This document shows, piece after piece, positions 1 to 8,512 of a stretch of 64,000 nt of DNA. The notes under the pieces were generated by a model that did no database searches, was not told the origin of the DNA, and was given only the letters and a program-made list of their open reading frames with translations. The DNA is from Candidatus Bathyarchaeota archaeon. GTDB lineage: Archaea; Thermoproteota; Bathyarchaeia; 40CM-2-53-6. Numbering within the stretch: position 1 is the stretch's first letter; every line of letters begins with the position of its first letter. The stretch spans positions 54,174-118,173 of the forward strand of contig VBAW01000023.1 in assembly GCA_005888635.1 (NCBI GenBank), given 5' to 3'. Position numbers and translations under genes: made by a program.

Positions 1-755
1 TCGGCAAACGAGTATCTGAACTCTACATTGATCCCATGTCTGCAGTCATCATCCGTGACGGGCTCTACAACCGAGCCAAGAAGATGACCGACTTCAGCCT
101 AATACATCTAATCTCAAGAACGCCAGACCTGGCGCCTCGTCCTCGGCCGAGAGGGAGCGAAATGGACAAGCTCGGAATAATGGCTGAGAGCCAGAGGGAC
201 GAGATCATGGGCTACGCGCCCAACCAGTTCGAAGATCCGATAGCCTACGACGAATTCCTCTCAGAACTAAAGGCCAGCCTTGTTCTCTCAGACTGGATTA
301 GCGAGTTCACAGAGGACCAGATTCTGGAGACAAGAAAAGTTGAGCCCGGTGATCTCCTAAGACTCGTCCAGGGAACAGAATGGCTTGTCTTCGCTGCTCA
401 AGAGCTAGCTCGACTCTTCGGCCACAAAGACCTTCTGGCCAATATGGAAATGCTCCGCGTACGCGTTTCCAAAGGTGTCAAGCCGGAGTTAGTCAAGCTG
501 GTCGGCTTGGAAGGTGTCGGTAGGGTCCGCGCCCGTATGATGTACAGCGCAGGTCTGAAGAGCATTGACGACATTAAGGAGAGGAGTCTGACAGAACTGA
601 CAGCCATTCCAACTATTGGACCCTCGCTAGCAAAGAGAATCAAGGAGCAAGCAGGGGGCCTCATCAAAGCGGAGGAATGGGAGAAGGCCAAATCGACCAA
701 GTTGGTCGAAGCAGAACAGCAAATAATGCTCACAGAGTACGAAGACACAGAATGA
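1..755 (+). CDS. hel308: Hel308/Hjm-type Ski2 DNA helicase, C-terminal part (5' end outside window)
   Basis: Open reading continues in frame from the window edge (codons from base 3 read GKRVSELYIDPMSAVII), so the true start lies upstream; the ATG at 36 is internal. The RVSELYIDP-x-S motif belongs to the winged-helix region of Hel308/Ski2-like helicases, which unwind stalled replication forks in archaea. The visible part then holds the helical ratchet region and, near the end, a helix-hairpin-helix element (VGLEGVGRVRARMMY followed by AIPTIGPSLAKRI), the typical C-terminal DNA-binding domain. The ATPase motifs are off the window. It ends about 95 bases before a small gene on the same strand. 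Family call is firm; completeness cannot be judged. Confidence 0.9.
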   Translation, partial: GKRVSELYIDPMSAVIIRDGLYNRAKKMTDFSLIHLISRTPDLAPRPRPRGSEMDKLGIMAESQRDEIMGYAPNQFEDPIAYDEFLSELKASLVLSDWISEFTEDQILETRKVEPGDLLRLVQGTEWLVFAAQELARLFGHKDLLANMEMLRVRVSKGVKPELVKLVGLEGVGRVRARMMYSAGLKSIDDIKERSLTELTAIPTIGPSLAKRIKEQAGGLIKAEEWEKAKSTKLVEAEQQIMLTEYEDTE

Positions 756-850
756 TATCAATCAGCCGGATACCGGGCTTGCACATATTCTTGTTACAAC
801 ACGCCTAACAAGTTAGGATCGATGTTTGGCACAGGTGCCGAGGCCGGCTC

Positions 851-1243
851 TTGCGTTCGGACACAATAGAGACTTTCCAAGGAACACTTGTCCAGTGTTT
901 CAGCCTGACCCTTGAGATCCTGTTCGGAAGACCTGTCAAAGAGCAACTGATGCGAATTCTCGCCGAACACAAGATCCCAAGGTCAGAAATCGGGGCCAGG
1001 TTCGATGATGTTGCCAAGGTTCTTACTGACGTTTTCGGAAGTAGTTCACGACTACTGGTTTACAAGACTGTCGTGGGCTTGTACGAAGAGTATTCTGTTA
1101 GAGCAAACTTCGGATTTTATGATTCTCTCAGAGAGCAACTTCTCTTTCTGAGAGAAAGAGTGCTTTCAGACATACTGAAGCCAAGACATTCACCGAGCAT
1201 CGACGATTCCATCTACATTACGGGACACATACAAGACGATTAG
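851..1243 (+). CDS. Small helical protein of a KaiC-associated cassette, function unknown
   Basis: 130 residues from a TTG start. I do not recognise a named family. It resembles the next gene (1379-1696): both have a helical N-terminal half, then a stretch with the pattern R/D-x-L-x-x-VFG-x-x-x followed by an amphipathic helix ending in L-Y/F-x-x (here VFGSSSRLL and VGLYEEY). No membrane segment or signal peptide. It sits in a co-directional run with a winged-helix-like protein and a KaiC-like ATPase, so a role as partner or adaptor of that ATPase is inferred from context only. A shorter product is possible because the start is a TTG with no clear ribosome site. Confidence 0.6.
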   Translation: MRSDTIETFQGTLVQCFSLTLEILFGRPVKEQLMRILAEHKIPRSEIGARFDDVAKVLTDVFGSSSRLLVYKTVVGLYEEYSVRANFGFYDSLREQLLFLRERVLSDILKPRHSPSIDDSIYITGHIQDD

Positions 1244-1378
1244 CTCGTCAATGACGAAATCGTTTTCGTTATCAAGTGTCACAATCCAAGTGGAAGGCTG
1301 GTAACGAGAAGGTTATGCGGGTTGGGCACGTCGGTCTACAAGTGGGGTCATAAAGGTCCGGAAAAACGTGGAAAACAA

Positions 1379-1696
1379 ATGCCAGAGTCGCGGGAGTTTG
1401 CGAACATGTTTCAGGTATCGGTCGAAGAAGGGCTCGGTAATACTCTGGGCGTGAGTGTGATGCAGACTCTGAGGAATCTATTTAGTTACTCCTTTGAAAT
1501 ATATGCTAAAAAGCCCCTGGAACTTCACCGCGAACTCTCCCGGGTTTTCGGGTTCGGCGCTATAACTCTGGAGAGGATGATTACGAAGGAACTCTTCCGA
1601 AGGCTAGGGCTGGATTACTCAGCTCAGCTTGACTTTGAGACGAGTGTCAACCTAGCGAGGCGCGACATGATCGCCAGCGAGAGAGGAGACAATTGA
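1379..1696 (+). CDS. Small helical protein, paralogue of the preceding gene
   Basis: 105 residues from the ATG at 1379; an in-frame TTG at 1322 would add 19 residues rich in basic and polar amino acids that look non-conserved, so the ATG is preferred. The segment RELSRVFGFGAITLERMI lines up with the VFG region of the gene at 851-1243, and both proteins begin with a similar helical stretch, which suggests an old tandem duplication. The downstream gene starts 1 base after this stop, so the two are almost certainly co-transcribed and translationally coupled. Function unknown; no enzyme motif is visible. Confidence 0.65.
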   Translation: MPESREFANMFQVSVEEGLGNTLGVSVMQTLRNLFSYSFEIYAKKPLELHRELSRVFGFGAITLERMITKELFRRLGLDYSAQLDFETSVNLARRDMIASERGDN

Positions 1697-1697
1697 G

Positions 1698-1994
1698 TTG
1701 ATTGCTCCAAACCAATTATTCCAATCGATGTTATCGTCCGAGATCAAGGGCGACCTACTCGTTCTCTTTCACAAGAACCCAGGGCTGATCGACAGTCTCG
1801 ACGGAGTAGCCCGAAGAATTGGTCGAGTCGGCACTGCAATTCAAGCCGATGTTCAAGACATGGTGAACGTTCGTATCCTGGGCACGAAACAGATCGGAGG
1901 TCGGGAGATAATTTTCCTCGACCGTTCTGGCGACAAGGCCGCCCAAGAAACTATCATTAATTATCTGAAAAATGTCAAAGGAAAAAGAGAGTAG
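1698..1994 (+). CDS. Winged-helix-like small protein upstream of KaiC-like ATPase
   Basis: 98 residues from a TTG start directly after the previous stop. The pattern EIKGDLLVLFHKNPGLIDS, then GVARRIGR and a following helix, and a strand pair around VRILGTKQIGGREIIFLD, is what a winged-helix domain looks like, as in archaeal regulators that sense through a partner. This is a structural reading, not a motif match. The stop lies 7 bases before the ATG at 2002 of the KaiC-like gene, so the pair forms one transcription unit. Likely a DNA-binding or protein-binding partner of the ATPase. Confidence 0.6.
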   Translation: MIAPNQLFQSMLSSEIKGDLLVLFHKNPGLIDSLDGVARRIGRVGTAIQADVQDMVNVRILGTKQIGGREIIFLDRSGDKAAQETIINYLKNVKGKRE

Positions 1995-2001
1995 GTCAGA
2001 A

Positions 2002-2796
2002 ATGGCTAGACAAAAAACTGGAATTGTCGAACTTGACGCGATGTTGCATGGAGGCTTCCTGGAACGAGACGCGGTTATGGTCGCTGGTAGTGCTGGAACC
2101 GGCAAGACCACTCTTGCACTCCAACATCTGGTTAACGGGATCACCAAGTTCGGAGAGCCTGGAATATACCTGACGTTTGAGCAGCTGCCAGACCAGATCT
2201 ATCGTGATGCAGAGAATTTCGGCTGGGACCTAAGGAAGCTTGAGCAGCAGGACAAGTTCAGGCTAGTCTGCACGAGCCCAGACTTGCTGCTGGAACCGGA
2301 CGGGACAGGCCAGTTGCTGGATTCTTCCATCAAGGAAATACAGCCACGGCGTATGGTCATCGACTCACTGAATCATCTGGAGATGTATCTTCCTCGGGGG
2401 GGAGATATGAGGAAAGAAGCCTACCGTATACTCAATTACGTCAAGACAAAGGGAATCAGCCCTTTGGCTATTTGGGAGACACAACAGAGTGCTGGACAAG
2501 CTTTCAGTGTTACAGATGTGGGAATGAGCTTCCTAGTCGACTGTATTCTACTCTTGAAATTTGTCGAGATAGAGTCAGCGATGAGGAAGGCCTTGGTAAT
2601 AATGAAGATGAGGGGTAGCGACCATGAGAAGGAACTGAAGGAGTACGCGATAACACCTCAGGGCTTCAGGATACAAGGAGGATTCTCAGAGTACGAGGGC
2701 GTAATGTCCGGAATCCCACACAAGGTGGCCTCGGAAAAGTTCGTGGACATGTTCCGGACCGCGTCTGACAAACACAAGAACGCAACATCCCACTAG
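2002..2796 (+). CDS. KaiC-like RecA-superfamily ATPase
   Basis: 264 residues from ATG 2002, chosen because AGGT lies just upstream; an in-frame ATG at 1972 would add 10 polar residues and overlap the previous gene. Walker A is GSAGTGKTT about 30 residues from this start, preceded by the KaiC-type signature GIVELDAMLHGG. A Walker B strand is visible in RRMVIDSLNHLE, and the FEQLPDQIYRDAENFGWD block is the usual KaiC-family glutamate-containing region. It has a single KaiC domain, about half the length of cyanobacterial KaiC, as in most archaeal members. Archaeal KaiC-like proteins are generally thought to act in signal transduction together with small partner proteins; the partners here would be the three genes upstream and the membrane protein downstream. 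Substrate and output unknown. Confidence 0.88.
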   Translation: MARQKTGIVELDAMLHGGFLERDAVMVAGSAGTGKTTLALQHLVNGITKFGEPGIYLTFEQLPDQIYRDAENFGWDLRKLEQQDKFRLVCTSPDLLLEPDGTGQLLDSSIKEIQPRRMVIDSLNHLEMYLPRGGDMRKEAYRILNYVKTKGISPLAIWETQQSAGQAFSVTDVGMSFLVDCILLLKFVEIESAMRKALVIMKMRGSDHEKELKEYAITPQGFRIQGGFSEYEGVMSGIPHKVASEKFVDMFRTASDKHKNATSH

Positions 2797-2828
2797 CACT
2801 AACTTAGAGTCGTCACCGTAGATCGTCC

Positions 2829-3017
2829 ATGTCGAGAACATTGTCATTATTGTCGAGTGCTCTGGTTGTAGAAACAATGAAACAGGTCAATGATGGTCCT
2901 CTACCAGTCGGAAACGAGCCCAAAAGCGACAAGCCGAACGAGGCCTCTATCAGCTTCGTCAACCTGTTTCGACGCATCGCTGCCGAAAGCCGGAAGGAGA
3001 AGCTAACTCGTGACTGA
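2829..3017 (+). CDS. Possible small protein between KaiC-like ATPase and membrane protein
   Basis: 62 residues from ATG 2829, or 46 from the ATG at 2877. Its stop overlaps the GTG start of the 3-TM protein at 3010 by 8 bases, and it lies 32 bases after the KaiC-like gene, which fits an operon. The second half (SISFVNLFRRIAAESRKEK) could form a basic amphipathic helix. No family is recognised and the composition is not decisive, so it may be non-coding leader sequence. Confidence 0.4.
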   Translation: MSRTLSLLSSALVVETMKQVNDGPLPVGNEPKSDKPNEASISFVNLFRRIAAESRKEKLTRD

Positions 3018-3375
3018 CGCGACGCTACTAACGAGCATGTGGATTGTTGCCGTACTCCAACTCGGGCTTGAAGCAGGCGTCGTTCTGTACGCATATCGAC
3101 TGACTCGATTGACGGGCTCATTCAGAGCCTGGACCATGATCATACTTGCGTTCATTCTAACCACCGCCTCCAGCATATTCGGAGTCTTCCTCTTACTTCT
3201 CAACCCTGACCTCATAGCCGGGCTAGTACAGTCAATCAGTTTGCCAACATTGATCGTCAGCTACGCCGTTTCAATCGCCACTTCTCTGTTATTCTTCTTC
3301 GGTATCTTCGACCTTGTTCGAAGATTCAAGCATGCGGCGAATAAACCTCCCGGTACAAATGCATCCGCGTTTTGA
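3010..3375 (+). CDS. Three-helix membrane protein, function unknown
   Basis: 121 residues from GTG. Hydrophobic segments lie at about 8-30, 40-62 and 74-100, followed by a basic cytoplasmic tail (VRRFKHAANK). No catalytic motif is visible. It is the last gene of the run starting at 851, and its start overlaps the small preceding ORF. Inferred role: membrane partner or sensor of the KaiC-like cassette. A comparable pairing is seen in the second KaiC module of this window, which contains a membrane-anchored winged-helix protein. Confidence 0.7.
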   Translation: MTDATLLTSMWIVAVLQLGLEAGVVLYAYRLTRLTGSFRAWTMIILAFILTTASSIFGVFLLLLNPDLIAGLVQSISLPTLIVSYAVSIATSLLFFFGIFDLVRRFKHAANKPPGTNASAF

Positions 3376-3519
3376 ATAGAAACTTCAAATCTGGGTCTCG
3401 TGTGTCGTAAGTTATTCTGCAAGCGTGTGAATTACGTCGAGGCGTCTAACAGACGCCTTCAAAGAGACTTTGCAACTCTCAAAGCTGCATTTGAGATTCG
3501 ATTTGCATGGTTTCCTAGA

Positions 3520-3528
3520 TTTATAATA
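3520..3528 (+). promoter_or_regulatory. TATA-like box for ino1
   Basis: TTTATAATA lies 41 bases before the ino1 ATG in an otherwise gene-free 190 bp gap, the position expected for an archaeal TATA box with a 5' leader of about 20 nt. Confidence 0.5.
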
Positions 3529-3568
3529 CGACGACATGGGAGTAGCCGCGTCTAGAGTCGTTTCTTAG

Positions 3569-4654
3569 ATGGGAAAGATCAAGGTCGCACTCGCCGGAGT
3601 CGGAAACTGCGCAAGCGCCCTTATACAGGGCATACAATACTACCGCAAGAACCCTCCTACCGAGAACGGTCTCACAACCGGTCTCATGCATCCCAGTTTC
3701 GGACCCTACAAGGTCGAGGACATTACGTTCGTCGCCGCGTTTGAGGTGAACAGGAAGAAGATTGGAGCAGACCTTAGCAAGGCAATCTTCACAGAGCCGA
3801 ATTCGGCCCCAAAGATCAGCGACGTCCCAGACATGGATGTCACCGTCAAGCCGGGTCCAGTACTCGATGGCGTAGCGCCACACATGAAAGAGGCCTTTCA
3901 CGTCTACAGCAAATCTAGAACCAAGCCCGTGGATGTGGCTGCAGAGCTAAAGGACTCGGGGGCCGAAATTCTCGTCAACTATCTTCCCGTCGGAAGCGAA
4001 AAAGGCGCAAGATTCTATGCACAAGCCGCGGTCGACGCGGGCTGCGGCTTTGTCAATTGTATCCCCGAATTCATCGCCTCAACCGACAGCTGGGCGAAAA
4101 AGTTCGAGGAAAACAAGCTTCCAATTGCGGGAGACGACGTCAAGAGCCAGGTCGGTGCAACGATCGTTCACAGAGCACTAGTCGACCTCTGCTTGAAGCG
4201 AGGGGTCAGAGTTGATGAGAGTTACCAGCTAAACCTGGGGGGCGACACTGACTTTCTGAATATGACTGTCGAGGAGCGACTGCATTCCAAGAGGATCAGC
4301 AAGACTACCGCAGTCGCCAGCTTGATCCCATACTCAGTCCCAACTCGTATAGGACCCTCTGACTATGTTCCTCATCTAAAGAACAAGAAAATCTGCTACA
4401 TCTACATGAAGGGCAGAGGATGGGGAAACATTCCCTTACAAATCGACTTGAAACTTGCAGTCGAAGACTCTCCCAACAGCGGCGGGGTCGTAGCCGACGT
4501 CATTAGGGCGGTAAAGATTGGGCTTGACAGAGGAATCGGCGGACCTCTGACCAGCATTTCCTCGTACAGTTTCAAGTATCCTCCGGTAAAGATTCCTGAT
4601 GGTCAAGCTTCGCAGTGGGTTGAGGATTACATTCAAGGAAAGAGAGAACGCTAA
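3569..4654 (+). CDS. ino1: myo-Inositol-1-phosphate synthase
   Basis: 361 residues, the usual length of the short archaeal/bacterial form. It converts glucose-6-phosphate to L-myo-inositol-1-phosphate with NAD, the first step toward the inositol head group of archaeal phospholipids. The N-terminal Rossmann motif is VALAGVGNCASALIQG. The family blocks VNYLPVGSEKGARFYA, FVNCIPEFIAS, AGDDVKSQVGAT and LNLGGDTDFLNM are all intact; these contain the NAD and substrate contacts and the active-site lysines. Convergent with deoxyhypusine synthase, sharing 4 bases at the stop codons. Promoter likely at 3520. Confidence 0.95.
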   Translation: MGKIKVALAGVGNCASALIQGIQYYRKNPPTENGLTTGLMHPSFGPYKVEDITFVAAFEVNRKKIGADLSKAIFTEPNSAPKISDVPDMDVTVKPGPVLDGVAPHMKEAFHVYSKSRTKPVDVAAELKDSGAEILVNYLPVGSEKGARFYAQAAVDAGCGFVNCIPEFIASTDSWAKKFEENKLPIAGDDVKSQVGATIVHRALVDLCLKRGVRVDESYQLNLGGDTDFLNMTVEERLHSKRISKTTAVASLIPYSVPTRIGPSDYVPHLKNKKICYIYMKGRGWGNIPLQIDLKLAVEDSPNSGGVVADVIRAVKIGLDRGIGGPLTSISSYSFKYPPVKIPDGQASQWVEDYIQGKRER

Positions 4655-5787
4655 GCGGCCGCGTGTCTTGCCTTTCTAGCGGAAGCGGTTGGAGCGGCTT
4701 CCATCCAGTCCACCTTCAAAGGTCCGCGTGATTTCCACTCCTCATAGTGCTCCATAATTCCTGTAAAAAGTAACGGAAGCCCGATGGTCGCGTCCAAGTG
4801 GACAGTGCACTGCTCAGCATTGGGGTCAAGCTTTCCCCACGACTGACTCTCAGGAAGCTCACAGCCAGACAATCCCCCAAACTTCGGATCATCAGTCGTA
4901 ACTTGCATAGCGTAGCTATGCGGGGGAACGGCCCAGCCGGAAATCTCGGCCATCGGCACGACCTGTTGAATGTAGTTCTTCGGGGTGCCGCCGCCAATGA
5001 ATATCACTCCTGACTTGGGGAACTGCCTCTTGAGGTCCATGATCTCAATATTGTCCATCAACGCGTCATAAACGGCGGGTGGAGCGCTCTTCTTGAGCTT
5101 CTCATTACGGTAGACGGTCAACGCCATACCAATCGAACTGTCAGCCAGCGCAGGACAGAAAATCGGGAGTCTCTCTTTGGCAGCGGTTGCGAGGATACCG
5201 TAATCGTCTCTTATTCGTTCACCCATCATCTGGAATAATTCCCTGCTCGAGTAAGACCCAGGCTGAAGGCTATCTGCAAAATTCTCTACGAACTCGTCCG
5301 CTTTCGTAAACGTAACGTCATCGGCGTATGTATCGTAAACTCGGTCTATGCGCATCTTTCGTAGAGTCGGATCGTCAATGTGGCCGTGAGCCATGTAATG
5401 ACGACCACCGAGCGATTCGTACAAGTCGTGACTAAGATTTGCACCCGTAGATACTAGTACGTCTATCGCGTGAAAGGCTATCAAGTCTCGAATAATTCTC
5501 CTCATTCCGCCAGCTATCATCGCTCCTGAGAGTCCGAAGAAGATAATTGGTCTCTCGGGATCGTTCAACATCTTGAGCCAAATCTTGTAACAACGGCCCA
5601 GGTTCCGGCTCTGGAAGGAAGTAGCGTTGAATGCTTCCAACGCTTCGCTAACGCTCCGGACCTTAGCAACATCATAATGTTGCACGGGATGTTTGAAAGC
5701 GTCGCCTCTAGGCGAAAAGCGAATACTCGACGTTGTTTGCGGAGAATATACTTTCGAGTGAGAATTGGAATTTCTGTTTGTTCTCAT
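4651..5787 (-). CDS. dhs: Deoxyhypusine synthase
   Basis: 378 residues. Transfers the aminobutyl group of spermidine to a lysine of translation factor aIF5A, the first step of hypusine formation, NAD-dependent and cytosolic. Diagnostic blocks: GLSGAMIAGGMRRIIRDLI, STGANLSHDLYESLGG, FCPALADSSIG, GGGTPKNYIQQ. The catalytic lysine motif is present as ESQSWGKL with the lysine at residue 319, so this is a true DHS rather than one of the inactive or homospermidine-type relatives. The first 30 residues are polar and probably disordered. Its stop overlaps that of ino1 by 4 bases. Confidence 0.95.
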   Translation of the reverse strand: MRTNRNSNSHSKVYSPQTTSSIRFSPRGDAFKHPVQHYDVAKVRSVSEALEAFNATSFQSRNLGRCYKIWLKMLNDPERPIIFFGLSGAMIAGGMRRIIRDLIAFHAIDVLVSTGANLSHDLYESLGGRHYMAHGHIDDPTLRKMRIDRVYDTYADDVTFTKADEFVENFADSLQPGSYSSRELFQMMGERIRDDYGILATAAKERLPIFCPALADSSIGMALTVYRNEKLKKSAPPAVYDALMDNIEIMDLKRQFPKSGVIFIGGGTPKNYIQQVVPMAEISGWAVPPHSYAMQVTTDDPKFGGLSGCELPESQSWGKLDPNAEQCTVHLDATIGLPLLFTGIMEHYEEWKSRGPLKVDWMEAAPTASARKARHAAA

Positions 5788-5824
5788 CTTGTAGTACTTG
5801 GGTCTGAAAAGTTGTTTCTATTTC

Positions 5825-5833
5825 TATTAAAAA
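5825..5833 (-). promoter_or_regulatory. TATA-like box for deoxyhypusine synthase
   Basis: On the minus strand TTTTTAATA lies about 40 bases before the dhs ATG, in the right place and composition for an archaeal promoter. Confidence 0.45.
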
Positions 5834-5891
5834 CTACCCTTCCACCTAGTTTCTGCTTCTGCGCGCAAACAAAAGTCCCTCGTCGAGAGGT

Positions 5892-6119
5892 TCAACCTTC
5901 TAGCAGTCCGAGTTCGCTCATCAATCTCTTGTAATGTGAATTGATAATTTCCCAGATCTTGTCTCTGATAACTCCAGTCGCTGTTTCGCGTTCGAACGTT
6001 AGCTCCAGGGCTTGCTCTGGAAGCTTGAAGCTTGAAATCCTTACCTCAGGTAGGTTCGCCTTCGATAGATCCTCGTTTATCGAGTGCTCTAGATCCTTCA
6101 AGCGCGCTGGGGTCTGCAA
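5892..6119 (-). CDS. Small conserved-looking hypothetical protein
   Basis: 75 residues from a TTG start; an in-frame stop lies just upstream, so the start cannot move far. Codon choice is like that of the neighbours. Predicted alternation: helix (LKDLEHSINEDL), two strands (VRISSFKLPEQ, ALELTFERETA), long C-terminal helix (IWEIINSHYKRLMSELG). No family is recognised and no catalytic residues stand out. It lies 87 bases after acs on the same strand and could share its transcript. Confidence 0.6.
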   Translation of the reverse strand: MQTPARLKDLEHSINEDLSKANLPEVRISSFKLPEQALELTFERETATGVIRDKIWEIINSHYKRLMSELGLLEG

Positions 6120-6206
6120 GCTTGGCTACAGCCGAAGAAACTCTTCTGGACTTCGATATCTTTCGATTGTAACTGAGAGATGCTCTCCTGAGGATTGGCT
6201 TGACCC

Positions 6207-8210
6207 TTACTCACGAGATGCGGTCCGAGACTCTATCTCTTGCTTCAGGTCCAAGAATGCTCGATTGACCTCGTCGACGGATGCCTCATCCTCAAGCGTT
6301 GTCACATCACCGATAGGCTTCCCAGCTACCACAGCCTGCACAACCCGACGCATTATCTTGGCACTACGAGTCTTTGGAAGCTTCGAGACGAAGAATATCT
6401 GTTTCAGGGACGCAATAGGTCCCACCTTTTCCCTCACCCAATCGTTAAGCTCGCGGCCAAGTTGCTCACTCGGAGCCTGACCAGCCCTCAATATTACAAA
6501 TGCGACAGGCACCTCGCCCTTCAATTTGTCCGGCACGGCTACTGCAGCGGCCTCCGCAACAGCACGATGCTGGATCAGGGCAGATTCCAGCTCGTATGTG
6601 CCCAACCTGTGACCTGCCACTTTGATCACCTCGTCGGCTCTCCCTAAGATCCAGAAGTAACCGTCATCATCCCTCACCGCATAGTCCCCAGGATAGAAGC
6701 TGCCAGGGAACTTGATCCAATATACCTCCCTGTATCGATCAGGGTCCTTGTGAATCGTCAGAGGCATTCCTGGCCAAGGATTTCTAATCACGAGGTATCC
6801 TCTCTCCAGCGATTTCTGTCCCTTACCGTCATCGTCGACGACATCAGCGTCGATTCCGAGAATAGCCAGTCCGTTCGTCCCGGGTTTCATCGGCACCATG
6901 TAAAGCCCGGGAGTGTGGCTGACGAGAATGCCGCCGGTCTCTGTCATCCACCATGTGCTGCCAAAAGGAATCTTGTCTCTTCCGACGTGGCGGTGCATCC
7001 AGCGGAATGCTTCCGGATTGATTGGCTCCCCGACAGAGTGCATGAGTCGGACTGAACTAGTGTCGTGTTTCTTGACCCACTCTTCGCCGTTCTTCATGAA
7101 GCTGCGGATTGCAGTTGGCGAGGTGTAGAGAACGTTCACGCCGTGTCTCTCTATGATCGAGACCCATCTATCGGGTTCAGGATATTCCAATGCTCCCTCA
7201 TACATTAGCCCGGTCATTCCTTCCATTAGTGGGCCGAAGACGATGTAGGAGTGGCCTGTTACCCAGCCGATGTCGGCTGTACACCAGTAGACATCGTCGT
7301 CCCTCGCGTCGAAGACCCATCTCATGGTCGCATGTAGCAGGGTCAGGTATCCACCAGTATCGTGGACTTGGCCTTTGGGCCGGCCGGTTGTCCCAGAAGT
7401 GTGGAGTATGTAGAGGGGGTCTTCTGATCTGACCGGCTCAGGCTCAACGTACACTGTCTCAGGCGTTTCTTCAAGAATATCATCGAGAAACGCGTCTCGA
7501 TCCCTGTTCATCGAGACGTCGTTTCCTGTGTGTCTGACGACAATGATTTTCTTTACGCAGGCAGCTTTCTCAGAGGCCTTGTCTGCGACCTCTTTGAGCT
7601 TGATGAGGTTGCCTCTCCTTCTGCCACCGTCAGCAGTGACGAGTAGCTTGGCATCTGCGTCGACGAGCCTGTCTGCTAGCGAGTCGGCACTGAAGCCGGA
7701 GAAGATCACTGTGAAACAGGCCCCGAGCCTCGCCGCTGCGAGCATGAATATTGGGAACTCTGGAATCATTGGCAGATAGAATCCAATGGTGTCTCCCTTT
7801 CTGATTCCGTACTTCTCTCGGAGAACGTAGCTGATTCGGTTTACGTCGCGATAGAGATCTTGGTAGGTCAGCTTACGAATCTTTGTGGGGGCTCCGTTCT
7901 CGGTCGGTTCTCCTTCCCATATGATCGCGAGCTTGTTCTTTCTCCATGTGTGGATGTGTCTGTCGAGGCAGAGGTATGACGCGTTGAGTTGTCCGCCGGG
8001 AAACCATTTGTAGAATGGAGGATTGGAGTCGTCGAGGATCCTGTCCCATCTTTTGAACCAGTCGAGTTCGGAGGCTACGCCTGCCCAGAACTCCCTGTAG
8101 TTCGCGACGGTATTCTTGTGGAGTTTCTGGTAGGATTCTATCGGTATGAGTGTCCGCTTGTTCTCTGGGACGATCTTTTCGTCGAATGGGAGGGCCCAGT
8201 TTACAGACAT
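6207..8210 (-). CDS. acs: Acetyl-CoA synthetase, AMP-forming
   Basis: 667 residues, full length for the family. Activates acetate (or another short acid) to acyl-AMP and then to acyl-CoA. The N-terminal ACS extension is present (NYREFWAGVASELDWF), the phosphate-binding loop is LHTSGTTGRPKG, followed by ADIGWVTGHSYIVFGPL, the GSTWWMTETGG adenylate motif, the hinge region PGDYAVRDDDGYFWILGRADE, and the C-terminal lysine loop KTRSAKIMRR with the catalytic lysine at residue 618. The usual loop reads SGK; here it is SAK, a mild change next to the lysine that acetylation regulates in many organisms. Length and WWMTETGG favour acetate or propionate over longer acids. Confidence 0.93.
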   Translation of the reverse strand: MSVNWALPFDEKIVPENKRTLIPIESYQKLHKNTVANYREFWAGVASELDWFKRWDRILDDSNPPFYKWFPGGQLNASYLCLDRHIHTWRKNKLAIIWEGEPTENGAPTKIRKLTYQDLYRDVNRISYVLREKYGIRKGDTIGFYLPMIPEFPIFMLAAARLGACFTVIFSGFSADSLADRLVDADAKLLVTADGGRRRGNLIKLKEVADKASEKAACVKKIIVVRHTGNDVSMNRDRDAFLDDILEETPETVYVEPEPVRSEDPLYILHTSGTTGRPKGQVHDTGGYLTLLHATMRWVFDARDDDVYWCTADIGWVTGHSYIVFGPLMEGMTGLMYEGALEYPEPDRWVSIIERHGVNVLYTSPTAIRSFMKNGEEWVKKHDTSSVRLMHSVGEPINPEAFRWMHRHVGRDKIPFGSTWWMTETGGILVSHTPGLYMVPMKPGTNGLAILGIDADVVDDDGKGQKSLERGYLVIRNPWPGMPLTIHKDPDRYREVYWIKFPGSFYPGDYAVRDDDGYFWILGRADEVIKVAGHRLGTYELESALIQHRAVAEAAAVAVPDKLKGEVPVAFVILRAGQAPSEQLGRELNDWVREKVGPIASLKQIFFVSKLPKTRSAKIMRRVVQAVVAGKPIGDVTTLEDEASVDEVNRAFLDLKQEIESRTASRE

Positions 8211-8299
8211 GTGTTTGAAGAGGATTAGCTGATTCTAATAGGCGTTCTCGAAGGGTTGAGAGGACGCGCAGATTCGGCTTTTAGAATTGAGCGATGTTT

Positions 8300-8476
8300 C
8301 TAGGGTGATTCGCGCCTTCGTTTCCAGAGGCGGGACGAGTCTTCGGCTAAATTGTCGTGTCGGTGTTCCCATGCTTTGTGCTCGGGCATATGTTTTTCGC
8401 AAAAGGTTTTGTGGCAGTATTCGCATTCTATGTTGAGGGGCGATTCTGTTCCGCATTCGGCACACTTGATCACCAT
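8300..8476 (-). CDS. AN1-like zinc-finger protein, 58 residues
   Basis: Read directly from the minus strand: ATG at 8476, stop TAG at 8300-8302. Zinc ligands follow the AN1 pattern: C5-x2-C8, C18-x2-C21-x4-C26-x2-H29, then H33, H38 and H40 in place of the final H-x-C. The core text CEYCHKTFCEKHMPEHK is typical of archaeal AN1 fingers. The tail is basic (LWKRRRESP). It lies 36 bases after the stop of the winged-helix gene and 89 bases before acs, all on one strand. AN1 fingers bind protein partners or nucleic acid; the role here is unknown. Confidence 0.8.
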   Translation of the reverse strand: MVIKCAECGTESPLNIECEYCHKTFCEKHMPEHKAWEHRHDNLAEDSSRLWKRRRESP

Positions 8477-8512
8477 CAACGACTCCTAGCTTTAGGATGG
8501 CTCTGGGGCCGT

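Noticed and set aside
805..1017. 70-codon minus-strand frame
   Set aside because: Antisense to the small helical protein at 851; no motif.
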